Shown: positions 33,553-42,792, counted from the first letter of the stretch. The stretch is 64,000 bases of DNA from Oscillospiraceae bacterium (GCA_017459865.1 JAFUCD010000002.1:163150-227149); one strand, 5' to 3'. Numbers and translations are program-made. Notes: a model not told the origin generated them from the letters alone.

Positions 33553-34317
33553 ATGGACGACAAATTGATCCTCGGCGGCAGAGCATTCTCCAGCCGCTTC
33601 ATCCTCGGCTCGGGAAAGTATAACCTGAAGCTCATTCAGGCAGCCGTGGAGCAGGGCGGCGCGGAGATCATCACGCTCGCGCTGCGCCGCGCGAACACAC
33701 AGCAGAGCGAGAGCATTCTGGACTACATCCCCAAGGGCGTGACGTTGCTGCCGAACACCTCCGGCGCGCGCAACGCCGACGAAGCCGTGCGCATCGCGCG
33801 TCTCAGCCGCGAGATGGGCTGCGGCGATTTCGTGAAGATCGAGATCATGCACGACGCGAAATACCTTCTGCCGGATAACTATGAGACCGTCAAGGCGACG
33901 GAGATCCTTGCCAAAGAGGGCTTTGTGGTCCTGCCATACATGTACCCCGATCTGAACGTGGCGCGCGATCTGCAGAACGCGGGCGCGGCGGCGGTCATGC
34001 CGCTTGCGGCGCCGATCGGCAGCAATCGGGGCCTGGCTGCCAAGCCCTTTATCCAGATCCTGATCGACGAGATCGATCTGCCCATAATCGTGGACGCCGG
34101 CATCGGCAAGCCCTCTCAGGCATGCGAGGCGATGGAGATGGGCGCGGCGGCGATCATGGCGAACACCGCCATTGCCACGGCGGGCGATGTGCCCGCGATG
34201 GCGCGCGCCTTCCGCCTTGCGATCGAGGCCGGACGTGCAGCGTATCTCACGGGTATGGGCCGCGTCCTCACGCGCGGCGGCAGCGCCTCCGATCCGCTCA
34301 CGGGCTTCCTGCGCTGA
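33553..34317 (+). CDS. thiG: Thiazole synthase
   Basis: 254 residues. Condenses deoxyxylulose phosphate, dehydroglycine and ThiS thiocarboxylate to the thiazole phosphate. [20 protein letters not shown], the catalytic Lys in [46 protein letters not shown] and [33 protein letters not shown] all match ThiG. Start at 33553 after AAAAAGGAG. Forms a complex with ThiS and works with ThiH. Confidence 0.98.
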   Translation: MDDKLILGGRAFSSRFILGSGKYNLKLIQAAVEQGGAEIITLALRRANTQQSESILDYIPKGVTLLPNTSGARNADEAVRIARLSREMGCGDFVKIEIMHDAKYLLPDNYETVKATEILAKEGFVVLPYMYPDLNVARDLQNAGAAAVMPLAAPIGSNRGLAAKPFIQILIDEIDLPIIVDAGIGKPSQACEAMEMGAAAIMANTAIATAGDVPAMARAFRLAIEAGRAAYLTGMGRVLTRGGSASDPLTGFLR

Positions 34318-34334
34318 GAGGGGAGCGAGCCGAC

Positions 34335-35594
34335 ATGAACGAAGAAAATCAGGTCTATTTTATTGACAGCGACACACTGCCGCCCAAGGCGCTTGAGCGC
34401 AAACACCGTCTGGAGCAGGATCCCGCGTCCCGCACCGATCACATGGCCTATCTTCCCGGCATGGAGATCATCGATTCGGACGTCAAGGACAAGGTGCTCG
34501 CGGCGATGCAGGCATATGACTATGACGCCTATACCGCCGCCGACGTGGAGCGCGCGCTCAGCCATGACACCTGCTCCGTTGAGGACTTCAAGGCCCTGCT
34601 GAGCCCTGCCGCCGCGCCGTACTTAGAGCGCATGGCGCGCAAGGCGGAGCTGGAGACCAAGGCGCATTTCGGAAACACCGTCTATATCTTCACGCCGATC
34701 TATATCGCCAACTACTGCCAGAATTACTGCATCTACTGCGGCTTCAACTGCTATAACAACATTCACCGCAAGAAACTGTCCTTTGCGGAGATCGAGCATG
34801 AGATGTCCGTCATCGCCGAGACCGGCATGGAGGAGGTCCTGATCCTCACGGGCGAGAGCCGCAGGTATTCCGACATCGAATACATCGGCGAGGCCGTGAA
34901 GATCGCCAAGAAGTATTTCCGCAACATCGGCATCGAGATCTACCCCTGCAATACGGACGATTACCGCTATCTGCACGCATGCGGCGTGGACTATGTCACG
35001 GTCTTTCAGGAGACGTACAACACCGATAAATACGAGACGCTGCACCTGCTGGGGCACAAGCGCGTGTGGCCGTACCGCTTTGACGCGCAGGAGCGTGCGC
35101 TGATGGCGGGGATGCGCGGCGCGGGCTTCTCGGCGCTGCTGGGTCTGGACGACTTCCGCAGGGACGCGCTTGCGACGGCGCTGCATGTTTACTACCTCAA
35201 CCGCAAATACCCGCACGCGGAGCTGAGTCTCAGCTGCCCGCGTCTGCGCCCGATCATCAACAACGACAAGATCAATCCCCGCGACGTGGGCGAGCGCGAG
35301 CTATGCCAGGTGCTGTGCGCCTATCGCCTGTTCCTGCCCTATGTCGGCATCACGGTGTCAAGCCGCGAGAGCAGAGAGTTTCGCAACGGCATCACCAAGA
35401 TCTGCGCCACGAAGGTCTCCGCCGGCGTCTCCACCGGCATCGGCGATCACGAGGCGAAGTACAGCGGTGAGGAGGAGGCCGACGCGGGCGACGAGCAGTT
35501 TGAGATCAACGATTCCCGCACCTTCCGAGATATGTATGACGACATGGCGGAGGGCGGACTCCAGCCCGTGCTGAATGATTATATCTATGTCTGA
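34335..35594 (+). CDS. thiH: 2-iminoacetate synthase (tyrosine lyase)
   Basis: 419 residues. Radical-SAM enzyme that cleaves tyrosine to dehydroglycine and p-cresol, the oxygen-independent alternative to ThiO. The cluster motif CQNYCIYC (CX3CX2C) follows IYIANY. Other matches are EVLILTGESRRYSDIEYIGEAV, VTVFQETYNTDKY, and the C-terminal ISVSSRES-like TVSSRESREFRNGITKICATKVSAGVSTGIGDH. Choice of ThiH fits an anaerobe. It overlaps the next gene by eight bases. Confidence 0.97.
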   Translation: MNEENQVYFIDSDTLPPKALERKHRLEQDPASRTDHMAYLPGMEIIDSDVKDKVLAAMQAYDYDAYTAADVERALSHDTCSVEDFKALLSPAAAPYLERMARKAELETKAHFGNTVYIFTPIYIANYCQNYCIYCGFNCYNNIHRKKLSFAEIEHEMSVIAETGMEEVLILTGESRRYSDIEYIGEAVKIAKKYFRNIGIEIYPCNTDDYRYLHACGVDYVTVFQETYNTDKYETLHLLGHKRVWPYRFDAQERALMAGMRGAGFSALLGLDDFRRDALATALHVYYLNRKYPHAELSLSCPRLRPIINNDKINPRDVGERELCQVLCAYRLFLPYVGITVSSRESREFRNGITKICATKVSAGVSTGIGDHEAKYSGEEEADAGDEQFEINDSRTFRDMYDDMAEGGLQPVLNDYIYV

Positions 35595-36150
35595 TCACGC
35601 AAAGCTCATTGCGGTCACGAACCGCACACTCTGCGCGGGGGATTATCTCGCGCAGCTGGAGAAGATATGCGCTGTGCATCCCGCGTCGCTCATCCTGCGG
35701 GAGAAGGATCTCTCGCAGGATGCCTATGCCGCGCTCGCGGCGCGGGTGCTGCAGCTCTGCGCGCGGTATGACGTCCAGTGCTTTCTCCACAGCCACGCTG
35801 ACGCCGCGCTTGCGTTAGGATGTAAGAACATCCACTTTTCGCTGCCGGGCCTGCGGGATCGGGCGCCGCGGCTGGATGGGTTTCAGCGCGTGAGCGTGTC
35901 GTGCCACAGCGTGGAGGACGTGATCGAAGCCGCACGGCTCGGCGCGACGCAGGTGCTTTTGGGCAATATCTACGAGACCGACTGCAAGAAGGGTCTGCCC
36001 GGCAAAGGCCTGCGGCTGCTGTCCGACGCCTGTGCGGCGGTGTCGATCCCGGTGTTCGCCATCGGCGGCGTTACGCCCGAGCGGCTGCCGGAGCTTCTGG
36101 AGGCCGGCGCGGCCGGCGGGTGCATGATGTCGGGGTTCATGTGTATGTGA
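35587..36150 (+). CDS. ThiE/TenI-family protein, probably thiazole tautomerase
   Basis: 187-residue TIM-barrel of the ThiE/TenI superfamily. LILREKDLS, the SCHSVEDVIEAARLGATQVLLGNIYETDCKKGLPGKGL phosphate-binding stretch and VFAIGGVTPERL are conserved. The usual ThiE pyrophosphate-site sequence VHLGQxD is replaced by IHFSLPGLRDRAP. In this thiazole-only cluster, without thiC or thiD, TenI (aromatising the thiazole tautomer) fits better than thiamine phosphate synthase. Start at 35587 or 35575; both overlap thiH. Confidence 0.82.
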   Translation: MSDHAKLIAVTNRTLCAGDYLAQLEKICAVHPASLILREKDLSQDAYAALAARVLQLCARYDVQCFLHSHADAALALGCKNIHFSLPGLRDRAPRLDGFQRVSVSCHSVEDVIEAARLGATQVLLGNIYETDCKKGLPGKGLRLLSDACAAVSIPVFAIGGVTPERLPELLEAGAAGGCMMSGFMCM

Positions 36151-36160
36151 GGTGAATTAA

Positions 36161-36910
36161 ATGACATTGACTGATCTGGAACAGCAGCGCTATGCCCGCC
36201 ATCTTGTCATGCCGGAGATCGGCGAGGCGGGGCAGGCGCGGCTGAAAAACGCGCGGGTGCTCATCATCGGCGCGGGCGGGCTTGGCGCTCCCGCAGCCAT
36301 GTATCTCGCGGCGGCGGGCGTCGGCACGCTCGGCATCGCGGACGCGGACGTCGTGGAGCTGTCGAACCTGCAGCGTCAGCTTCTGCACACGGACGCCGAT
36401 CTCGGAAGACCGAAGGTCGACTCCGCTCTCGATACGCTCACTGCGCTGAACGGCGCGCTTACGGTTCAAACCCATTACAAACTCGTGACGGCGGAGAATA
36501 TCGCGGAGCTCATCGAGCCCTATGACTTCGTGATCGACGGCTCGGACAACTTCGAGACCAAGTTTCTCATCAATGACGCCTGCTGCGCCGCGGGCAAGCC
36601 TTTCTGTCACGCGGGCGTGCTGCGCTTCGGCGGACAGGTCATGACGGTGCTGCCGGGAAACACGCCGTGCTATCGCTGCGTGTTTCAAGCGCCGCCGGGC
36701 GCCGCTGTTCCGGCGGCGCGGGACGTAGGCGTCGTCGGCGCGGCGGCAGGTCTGATCGGCTGCGTCGAGGCGCTGGAGGCCATCAAATGGATCCTCGGAG
36801 CGGGAGAGCTGCTGACGGGGCGGATGTTCACGTTCGACGCCCTCACGCTCAAAACCCGCGTTGTGCCGCTGCCCGGAAGAAACGCACATTGTCCTGCCTG
36901 CGGCGATTGA
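36161..36910 (+). CDS. thiF: ThiF/MoeB-family adenylyltransferase
   Basis: 249 residues. Adenylates the C-terminal Gly of ThiS. RYARHLVMPEIGEAGQARLKNARVLIIGAGGLGAPAAMYLAAAGVG gives the nucleotide-binding fold; ELSNLQRQLLHTDADLGRPK and FVIDGSDNFETKFLINDAC follow. Zinc Cys pairs are CYRC (near residue 170) and CPAC at the C-terminus. MoeB is very similar, but the position in the thi operon identifies the role. Last gene of the operon; the next promoter overlaps its stop. Confidence 0.94.
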   Translation: MTLTDLEQQRYARHLVMPEIGEAGQARLKNARVLIIGAGGLGAPAAMYLAAAGVGTLGIADADVVELSNLQRQLLHTDADLGRPKVDSALDTLTALNGALTVQTHYKLVTAENIAELIEPYDFVIDGSDNFETKFLINDACCAAGKPFCHAGVLRFGGQVMTVLPGNTPCYRCVFQAPPGAAVPAARDVGVVGAAAGLIGCVEALEAIKWILGAGELLTGRMFTFDALTLKTRVVPLPGRNAHCPACGD

Positions 36911-36935
36911 CATCGTTTTTTCGATTCGTTATAAT
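36907..36935 (+). promoter_or_regulatory. Promoter of HIT gene
   Basis: Perfect consensus TTGACA (36907-36912), 17-bp spacer, TATAAT (36930-36935). The -35 box covers the thiF stop codon. Confidence 0.88.
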
Positions 36936-36970
36936 GAGCAGGAACCAATAACGCCAAGGAGGAAGCGAAT

Positions 36971-37312
36971 ATGTCAGATTGTCTGTTTTGTAAGATCGCG
37001 GCGGGCGAGATCCCCTCGACCTGCCTGTATGAGGACGAGAACGTCTTTGCCTTCCGGGACATCAACCCCCAGGCGCCGGTGCACTTTCTCGTGATCCCGA
37101 AGACGCACATCGGCTCCGTCGCCGAGCTGACTGCGGAGAACTCCGCCGTCGTGTCCAAGTGCTTTGAGGTCATCGCGAAGGTGGCGGAGCAGGAGGGTCT
37201 CACGGGCGGCTATCGCGTCATCTCCAACTGCGGCGCCGACGCTGGCCAGACCGTGCACCACCTGCACTTCCACGTCCTCGGCGGCGCGCCGATGGGCGAA
37301 AAAATCATTTGA
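36971..37312 (+). CDS. HIT-family nucleotide hydrolase (HinT-like)
   Basis: 113 residues. Histidine-triad protein with CLFCKIAAGEIPS, the N-terminal zinc-type Cys pair, and the active-site HHLHFHVLGG at the C-terminus. HinT-type enzymes hydrolyse adenosine phosphoramidates and related nucleotides. AAGGAGG precedes ATG. Strong consensus promoter, monocistronic, followed by a hairpin that also holds the comEC promoter. Confidence 0.95.
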   Translation: MSDCLFCKIAAGEIPSTCLYEDENVFAFRDINPQAPVHFLVIPKTHIGSVAELTAENSAVVSKCFEVIAKVAEQEGLTGGYRVISNCGADAGQTVHHLHFHVLGGAPMGEKII

Positions 37313-37321
37313 TCGAGCAAT

Positions 37322-37370
37322 AGGAAACCCGGCGGGAAGTCTTGTACTTCCCGCCGATTTCCTTTATAAT
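37322..37370 (+). promoter_or_regulatory. HIT terminator with comEC promoter inside
   Basis: Hairpin AGGAAA-c-CCGGCGGGAAGT / ACTTCCCGCCG-a-TTTCCT (37322-37363), followed by TT. The loop and first right-arm bases contain TTGTAC (37342-37347), 17 bp before TATAAT (37365-37370). So the terminator of HIT and the comEC promoter share the same DNA. Confidence 0.7.
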
Positions 37371-37400
37371 GGACAAAAATGCTTGTAAGGGGGGATCGCG

Positions 37401-39674
37401 TTGCGGAGGCTTGCTTGGATATGCGGCGGCTTCTGCGGAGCGATCTTTTCGGCGCACTACCTGCTGCCCGGGGAGCGGCTCGTGCCCGTGATGGTGATCG
37501 CGGCGGTCCTCGCGGCAGCGGCGCTCCTGACCGGGAGATGCAGCCTGCGCCGCGCGGTGCTGTGCTGCTGCGGCGCGGCGCTCGGCTTCGGGTGGTATGC
37601 CGTGTCGCTGCGGCAGATCGCGCCGCTCATGGACCTCCCGTGGGACGAGCGGACGATCACGGCGGTCGTCCGGGAGTACCCGAAGGTCTATGAAGATTCC
37701 GCGTCGCTCACGGTGCGCGTCACGGGCGGCGAGCTCGACGGGCGCACGGCGCGGCTGTCGGACTATGACGGCGCGACGGCGGACCTCCGTCCCGGCGATG
37801 TGATCAACACCGTGGTAAAGCTGCGCTCCGGCGCGGTCCGCTTCGGCGCGCAAACCGACACGTATCTTTCCAGAGGCATCCTGCTGACGGGCTATCTGCG
37901 CGAGCCGCCGGAGAAGACCGGCGTCTGGCGCGGCAGATGGATCTGGCTTCCGCAGGAGCTGACGCACGCGCTCGTCACGCGCGCGGGTGCCGTCTTTCCG
38001 GCGGACGTCTCCGCCTTTGCCAAGGCGCTGATGCTGGGCGAGAAGCAGGCGCTGTATGCCGAGAACCTCGATATCCCGCTGAAGAACGCGGGCATCATGC
38101 ACGCGGTCGCCGTGTCCGGCATGCACCTTGCGTTCCTGCTGGGCTTTTTCCGGCTCGTCGGGGGCAGGGGACGCCGTGCGGCGCTGCTCACGATCCCGGC
38201 GCTTTTCGTGTTCGTGCTCATGGCGGGGGCGACGCCCTCGGTCATGCGCGCGGCGATCATGGCGTCGCTGTTCCTGCTCGCGCCGCTCTTCGGGCGGGAG
38301 CCCGACGGGGCGACGTCGCTGCTCGGCGCGCTCACGGTGCTGCTTGCGGCGAATCCCTTCTCCGCCGGGAGCGTGAGTCTGCAGCTGTCGTTCGGCGCGC
38401 TCGCGGGCATCCTGCTCGTGACCGAACGCCTGATCGAGCGTCTGCGCCCGACAGAGCCGAGACCCGAGGCGCTGCCCCGGCGGCTTGTACGGCGCGTCGG
38501 CGATTATCTGACCGCCACGCTCGCGACCACCGCCGGCGCCATGCTGTTTACGATCCCGCTCTCGGCGCTGCACTTCGGCACGGTCGCGCTCGCGGCGCCG
38601 GTCACGAATCTGCTGATCCTCTGGCTGCTGCCGCTTGCCTTTCTCGGGTGCTATGCGGCGGTGCTGCTCTCGTTTGTGTGGCTGCCGCTCGGGACCTTTG
38701 TCGGGCGGATCGTCGCGTGGGCGCTGCGGTATGTGCTGCTCATCGCCCGTGCGCTCGGCGGCGTGCGCGCGCTGCAGCTCTCCACGCTGGACTGGCGCGT
38801 GACCGCGTGGCTGATCGCGGTGTATGGGCTGCTGCTTCTCGCGTGGCGGCTGGGCGGCCGCCGCCGGTGGAGATATCCCGCGGCTGCGGTGGCCTCGGTC
38901 GCGCTGCTGGTGCTCTGCGTCTCGGTCACGCGCGCGGAGAGTCTCGCGGTGCCGCGCTTCACGGCGCTCGACGTCGGGCAGGGGCAGAGCCTTGTCCTCT
39001 GCGCCGGGGACCAGACCGTGATGATCGACTGCGGCGGCGGGGCGAAGGAGGACAACGCGGGCGATATCGCGGCGCAGTATCTCTGCGCCGCCCAGCGCCG
39101 TCAGGTGGACGCGCTCTTTCTCACGCATCCGCATGAGGATCATGTCAACGGCGTCTGCCGTTTGCTGCTGCAGATCCCGGTGCGGCGCATCGTCGTGCCC
39201 GCGGCGGCCGACCCGGAGAATCGGGCGCTGGCGGAGATTCTCGCGCTCGCCGATCAGCTGGGCGCGGAGGTCGTTCGGCAGACCGAGGACGGGACATACG
39301 TCTTCGGCGAGCTGCAGGTGCGCGTCTTCGCCGACGTCGGACGCGAGGCGGAGGACGGCTGCATGCTGCTTCGCTGCTCGCGGCGGGACTTTGATATGCT
39401 GATCACCGGCGATGCGCCCGCCGAGGTGGAGCAGGCGCTCGCGGAGCAGACGGACCTCTCCGGCACGGAGCTCTATGTCGCGGGACACCACGGCTCGGCA
39501 AACGCATCGAGCGACGCGCTGCTCGATGTGCTGCAGGCCAGAATCGCGGTCATCTCCTGCGGCTATAATTCCTACGGGCATCCGACGCCGGAGACCCTTG
39601 CGCGCCTGCGGGCGCATCAAATCGCAATTTACCGCACGGATCAGGACGGGACCGTCACCGTGCGGATGGAGTGA
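37401..39674 (+). CDS. comEC: ComEC/Rec2-family DNA uptake channel
   Basis: 757 residues. Three parts: N-terminal helices and an OB-like extracytoplasmic domain (about 85-170); the Competence membrane domain with NAGIMHAVAVSGMHLAFLLGF (about 230-250) and many helices to about 500; a C-terminal metallo-beta-lactamase domain with ALDVGQGQSLVL, FLTHPHEDHVNG and AGHHGSANASSD. It transports single-stranded DNA across the membrane during natural transformation. TTG start after AAGGGGGG at six bases. comEA and comEB are not adjacent; holA follows, as in many Firmicutes. Confidence 0.95.
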   Translation: MRRLAWICGGFCGAIFSAHYLLPGERLVPVMVIAAVLAAAALLTGRCSLRRAVLCCCGAALGFGWYAVSLRQIAPLMDLPWDERTITAVVREYPKVYEDSASLTVRVTGGELDGRTARLSDYDGATADLRPGDVINTVVKLRSGAVRFGAQTDTYLSRGILLTGYLREPPEKTGVWRGRWIWLPQELTHALVTRAGAVFPADVSAFAKALMLGEKQALYAENLDIPLKNAGIMHAVAVSGMHLAFLLGFFRLVGGRGRRAALLTIPALFVFVLMAGATPSVMRAAIMASLFLLAPLFGREPDGATSLLGALTVLLAANPFSAGSVSLQLSFGALAGILLVTERLIERLRPTEPRPEALPRRLVRRVGDYLTATLATTAGAMLFTIPLSALHFGTVALAAPVTNLLILWLLPLAFLGCYAAVLLSFVWLPLGTFVGRIVAWALRYVLLIARALGGVRALQLSTLDWRVTAWLIAVYGLLLLAWRLGGRRRWRYPAAAVASVALLVLCVSVTRAESLAVPRFTALDVGQGQSLVLCAGDQTVMIDCGGGAKEDNAGDIAAQYLCAAQRRQVDALFLTHPHEDHVNGVCRLLLQIPVRRIVVPAAADPENRALAEILALADQLGAEVVRQTEDGTYVFGELQVRVFADVGREAEDGCMLLRCSRRDFDMLITGDAPAEVEQALAEQTDLSGTELYVAGHHGSANASSDALLDVLQARIAVISCGYNSYGHPTPETLARLRAHQIAIYRTDQDGTVTVRME

Positions 39675-39679
39675 ATATC

Positions 39680-40729
39680 ATGGCTCAGAAGAAAAAACAG
39701 GACCCCGGCGCCAACTACGGCGGCGAGGTGCGGCGCCTGCGCGCCGAGGGCCCCGAGCGGCTGTATGTGCTGTGCGGGGAGGAGGAATATCTGCGCGAGC
39801 AGTTTCTCGCGGAGCTGAAAAAGGTCTGCCTGCCCGGCGGGGAGGACGACTTCAGCTATCACCGCTTCGACGGCGCGTCGCTGTCGCTCACCGCGCTCGG
39901 CGACGCGGTGGACGCCGTGCCGTTCCTCTCCGACCGCACGCTGCTGGAGGTGCGCGGCTATGACACGAACAAGCTCGCCGAGGCGGACGCCAAGCGCCTG
40001 ATCGCGCTCACGGAGGATCTGCCGGACTACTGCACGCTGGTGTTCGTGATGGACGCGGCGTTCGCGCCGGACGGACGGCTGAAGGTCACCAAGGCGCTGC
40101 AGAAGCAGGGACGCGTCCTGCGCTTTCAGGGACAGGACAGCGGCACGCTCGTCAAGTGGGTGGCGCGCCGGTTCGGCGCGTATGAAAAGCGCATCACCGT
40201 GCCGGACGCGGAATATCTCATCCTGATCACCGGCGGGCTCATGAACCGCATGATCCCCGAGATCGAAAAGGTCGGCGCGTATGCCAAGGGCGAGGCGGTC
40301 ACGCGGCAGGACATCGACGCCGTGGTGCAGAAGGTGCCGGACGCGGTCGTGTTCGAGATGACGGACCTGATCGCCGAGCGGCGGGGCGACGCCGTGATGC
40401 AAAAGCTCGCGGAGCTGCTGTCGGATAAAAACAACGACCCCATCGCGCTGCTCGCGGCGGTGGGCAACCAGATGCGCCGTCTGTATGCCGCGAAATGCGC
40501 GCTCGCGGAGCGGCTGGGGACGGCGGACATCATGGCGCTGTGCGGCGTGCGGTATGATTTCATCGCGCAGAAGCTCGCCGGAAGCGCACGCGGCTTTTCC
40601 ATGACGCAGCTGGAGCGCGCCGTGCGGCTGTGCGCCGAGACGGACTATGCCATGAAGCGCGCCGGGACGGACAACGCCGATCTCCTGAAGGAGCTGCTGC
40701 TGCGCCTGCTCACGGAGGCGGCGGCATGA
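39680..40729 (+). CDS. holA: DNA polymerase III delta subunit
   Basis: 349 residues. Clamp-loader delta subunit that opens the sliding clamp. ERLYVLCGEEEYLREQFLAEL, FLSDRTLLEVRGYD, TLVFVMDAAFAPDGRLKVTKALQKQG and the C-terminal RAVRLCAETDYAMKRAGTDNADLLKELLLRL are typical. The ATG at 39680 is eight bases after GGAG; a GTG at 39671 is in frame but sits within the ribosome site. It overlaps rnmV by four bases. Confidence 0.93.
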   Translation: MAQKKKQDPGANYGGEVRRLRAEGPERLYVLCGEEEYLREQFLAELKKVCLPGGEDDFSYHRFDGASLSLTALGDAVDAVPFLSDRTLLEVRGYDTNKLAEADAKRLIALTEDLPDYCTLVFVMDAAFAPDGRLKVTKALQKQGRVLRFQGQDSGTLVKWVARRFGAYEKRITVPDAEYLILITGGLMNRMIPEIEKVGAYAKGEAVTRQDIDAVVQKVPDAVVFEMTDLIAERRGDAVMQKLAELLSDKNNDPIALLAAVGNQMRRLYAAKCALAERLGTADIMALCGVRYDFIAQKLAGSARGFSMTQLERAVRLCAETDYAMKRAGTDNADLLKELLLRLLTEAAA

Positions 40730-41322
40730 TCCGCGTCCGCGAGGCGATCGTCGTCGAGGGACGCTATGACGCCAATACCCTGCGTCAGGTCGTGGACGCG
40801 CCCGTGTTCGAGACCGGCGGCTTCGGCGTGTTCAACGACCGCGAGCGACTCAGGCTCCTGCGGCTCGCCGCCGAGACGCGCGGGCTCATCGTGCTCACGG
40901 ACAGCGACGGCGCGGGCTTCGTCATCCGGCGCTATCTCTCCGGCGCGATCGACCCGAGTCTGGTCAAGCACGCCTATATCCCGGACGTCTACGGCAAGGA
41001 GCGCCGCAAGCGCACCGCCTCCAAGGAGGGGAAGCTCGGCGTGGAGGGCATGCGCCCCGAGATCCTTCTCGACGCGCTGCGCCGCGCGGGCGCGACCATC
41101 GAGGGGGAGAGCGCGCCGCGTACACCCGGCGGCATCACCAAGGCGGACCTCTACGCCGCCGGACTTTCCGGCAGACCCGACAGCGCGGAGAAGCGCCGCG
41201 CGCTGCTTCGGCAGCTCGACCTGCCGGAGCGCCTGAGCCCGAACGCCATGCTCCGCGCGCTGGAGCTGTTGTATACACGAGCGGAATTCCGAAAGGTTTT
41301 CATAGAGAAGGAGGGGCAATGA
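40726..41322 (+). CDS. rnmV: Ribonuclease M5
   Basis: 198 residues. Matures the 5S rRNA precursor. The TOPRIM domain has AIVVEGRYDANTL (catalytic Glu), GLIVLTDSDGAGFVIRRYL (DxD) and KHAYIPDVYGKERRKRTASKEGKLGVEGM, followed by the M5 C-terminal domain (GITKADLYAAGLSGRPDSAEKRRALLRQLDLPE). Specific to Gram-positive bacteria. ATGA overlaps on both sides couple it to holA and the lipoprotein gene. Confidence 0.94.
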   Translation: MIRVREAIVVEGRYDANTLRQVVDAPVFETGGFGVFNDRERLRLLRLAAETRGLIVLTDSDGAGFVIRRYLSGAIDPSLVKHAYIPDVYGKERRKRTASKEGKLGVEGMRPEILLDALRRAGATIEGESAPRTPGGITKADLYAAGLSGRPDSAEKRRALLRQLDLPERLSPNAMLRALELLYTRAEFRKVFIEKEGQ

Positions 41323-42116
41323 AAATGAGACGAAGCTTGACCCGGGGCCTTGCGCTGGCGCTGTCCGCGCTGACGCTGCTGCTCAGCGGCTGCGGAGCGG
41401 CGGGCACGGAGAAACAGGAGGAGATCACCTACACGGTGCCGGAGAGCGCCGAGCTCGTGGCCTCCGAAGCGACCTGGGAGCTGTACGACAACGGACTGTT
41501 CGTGTTCACCGGCTTGAGCATGCCGTATATCTCCAACCACGACGAGGTGCCGTGGTTCCCGTACATGGACCAGATCCGCGAGGTCGTGATCACACAGCCG
41601 GTCGATTCCATCTCGGAATTCGCGTTTCAGGACTGTGTGAACCTGACGCGCGTGACCCTGCCGGAGGGGGTCGAGCGGATCAAGATCTCCGCCTTTTCGG
41701 GCTGCACCGCGCTGAAGTCGATCCGGCTTCCGGATTCCCTGCGCGAGATCGAATTCTGGGCGTTCTCCAACTCCGGACTTGAGGAACTCGTGATCCCGGG
41801 CATGGAGAAGATCTCGAACTACGCCTTCCAGAGCTGCGCCTCGCTGCGCCGCGTGGTGGTCTCCAGGGGAACTGTAAAAATCGGGTTCGACGTCTTCGAG
41901 GACTGCACCAGTCTGGAGGCGATCTATCTGCCGCAGAGCGTGGTCTCCATCGGCGTCTATACGTTCCGCGGCTGCGACAGTCTGACGGATGTGTACTACG
42001 GCGCGGGCGAAAGCGACTGGAACGCGGTCGCGGTCGAGCAGGAGGGCAACGAGCCGCTGCTCAGCGCCCGGCTGCACACCGACGCCGCCCCGGAGGATGT
42101 GATTGCGTCCGCTTGA
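41319..42116 (+). CDS. Leucine-rich-repeat (BspA-type) lipoprotein
   Basis: 265 residues. Lipoprotein signal with lipobox LLLSGC at residues 20-25, then BspA/LRR_5-type repeats of about 23 residues (ISEFAFQDCVNLTRVTLPEGVERIKISAFSGCTALKSIRLPDSLREIEFWAFSNSGLEELVIPG and on to VVSIGVYTFRGCDSLTDVYYG). Such proteins are cell-surface and often mediate binding. The ATG at 41319 overlaps the rnmV stop; one at 41325 is better spaced (eight bases) from AAGGAGGGG and may be the real start. Own terminator downstream. Confidence 0.88.
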   Translation: MKMRRSLTRGLALALSALTLLLSGCGAAGTEKQEEITYTVPESAELVASEATWELYDNGLFVFTGLSMPYISNHDEVPWFPYMDQIREVVITQPVDSISEFAFQDCVNLTRVTLPEGVERIKISAFSGCTALKSIRLPDSLREIEFWAFSNSGLEELVIPGMEKISNYAFQSCASLRRVVVSRGTVKIGFDVFEDCTSLEAIYLPQSVVSIGVYTFRGCDSLTDVYYGAGESDWNAVAVEQEGNEPLLSARLHTDAAPEDVIASA

Positions 42117-42130
42117 CCGGAAAGGATCAA

Positions 42131-42167
42131 ACAGGAGCTGTGATGCTTTTTCACAGCTCCTGTTTTT
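42131..42167. terminator. Terminator between LRR lipoprotein and acetyltransferase
   Basis: 13-bp stem ACAGGAGCTGTGA / TCACAGCTCCTGT followed by five T; ends the comEC-holA-rnmV-LRR unit and abuts the convergent acetyltransferase stop. Confidence 0.9.
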
Positions 42168-42693
42168 ATGTGCCGATGTATTTTTCCAGCAGCACCAGAT
42201 CCACGCCGGGGATGCCGTTGAAGACCGTCGGCACGACGCCGATCTCGGCGTAGCCCCGCCTGCGGTACATCGCGCGGGCGGCAAGGTTGCGCGCGTTGGT
42301 GTCCATGCGCAGCTCCGTGCAGCCGGAGCGCGCGGCATAGTCCTCATAAAACCGCACGAACGCACCGCCGAAGCCCCGCCCGGACGCCGCCGGATGGATG
42401 ACCAGCGTGTGCAGCACGCAGACCTTGTCGTCCGGCACCGCGTGCGCCCACGGCGCCCCGGCGTAGACGTCCACCTGCAGCCGGTTGATGATCGCCGTGC
42501 CGAGGATCTCGCCGTCCGCCTCCAGCACGAACAGATCCCCGCGCCCGAGCGCCGCGCGCGCGGTCTTGCGCGTCGGATACACGCCCCGGACCCAGCCGAT
42601 CGCGGCCTGTCCCGCCTCCTCCGCGTCGTGGATCGCCTCGTAGACCGCCGCGACGCCGTCCAGATCCGCCGCCGTCGCCGTTCGGATCACCAT
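42166..42693 (-). CDS. GNAT-family N-acetyltransferase
   Basis: 175 residues. Acetyl-CoA-binding GNAT fold: VIRTATAADLDGVAAVYEAIHDAEE at the N-terminus, VCVLHTLVIHPAASGRGFGGAFVRFYEDYA (motif A, RGFGG), and ELRMDTNARNLAARAMYRRRGYAEIGVV (motif B). Substrate unknown. Start at 42693, eight bases after GGAGGCGG; longer forms would begin in the intergenic region. Monocistronic. Confidence 0.88.
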   Translation of the reverse strand: MVIRTATAADLDGVAAVYEAIHDAEEAGQAAIGWVRGVYPTRKTARAALGRGDLFVLEADGEILGTAIINRLQVDVYAGAPWAHAVPDDKVCVLHTLVIHPAASGRGFGGAFVRFYEDYAARSGCTELRMDTNARNLAARAMYRRRGYAEIGVVPTVFNGIPGVDLVLLEKYIGT

Positions 42694-42792
42694 AGCCGTC
42701 CGCCTCCTTCTCATAGGGATACATAATTCTAGCACAGAAAACAGCGGATTTCCATCCAAAAACGATATTTTGCGGCGTGCCCATACGATTCG

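Noticed and set aside
37305..39620. 771-codon minus-strand frame opposite comEC
   Set aside because: Arg/Gln/His-rich shadow; comEC motifs lie on the plus strand.
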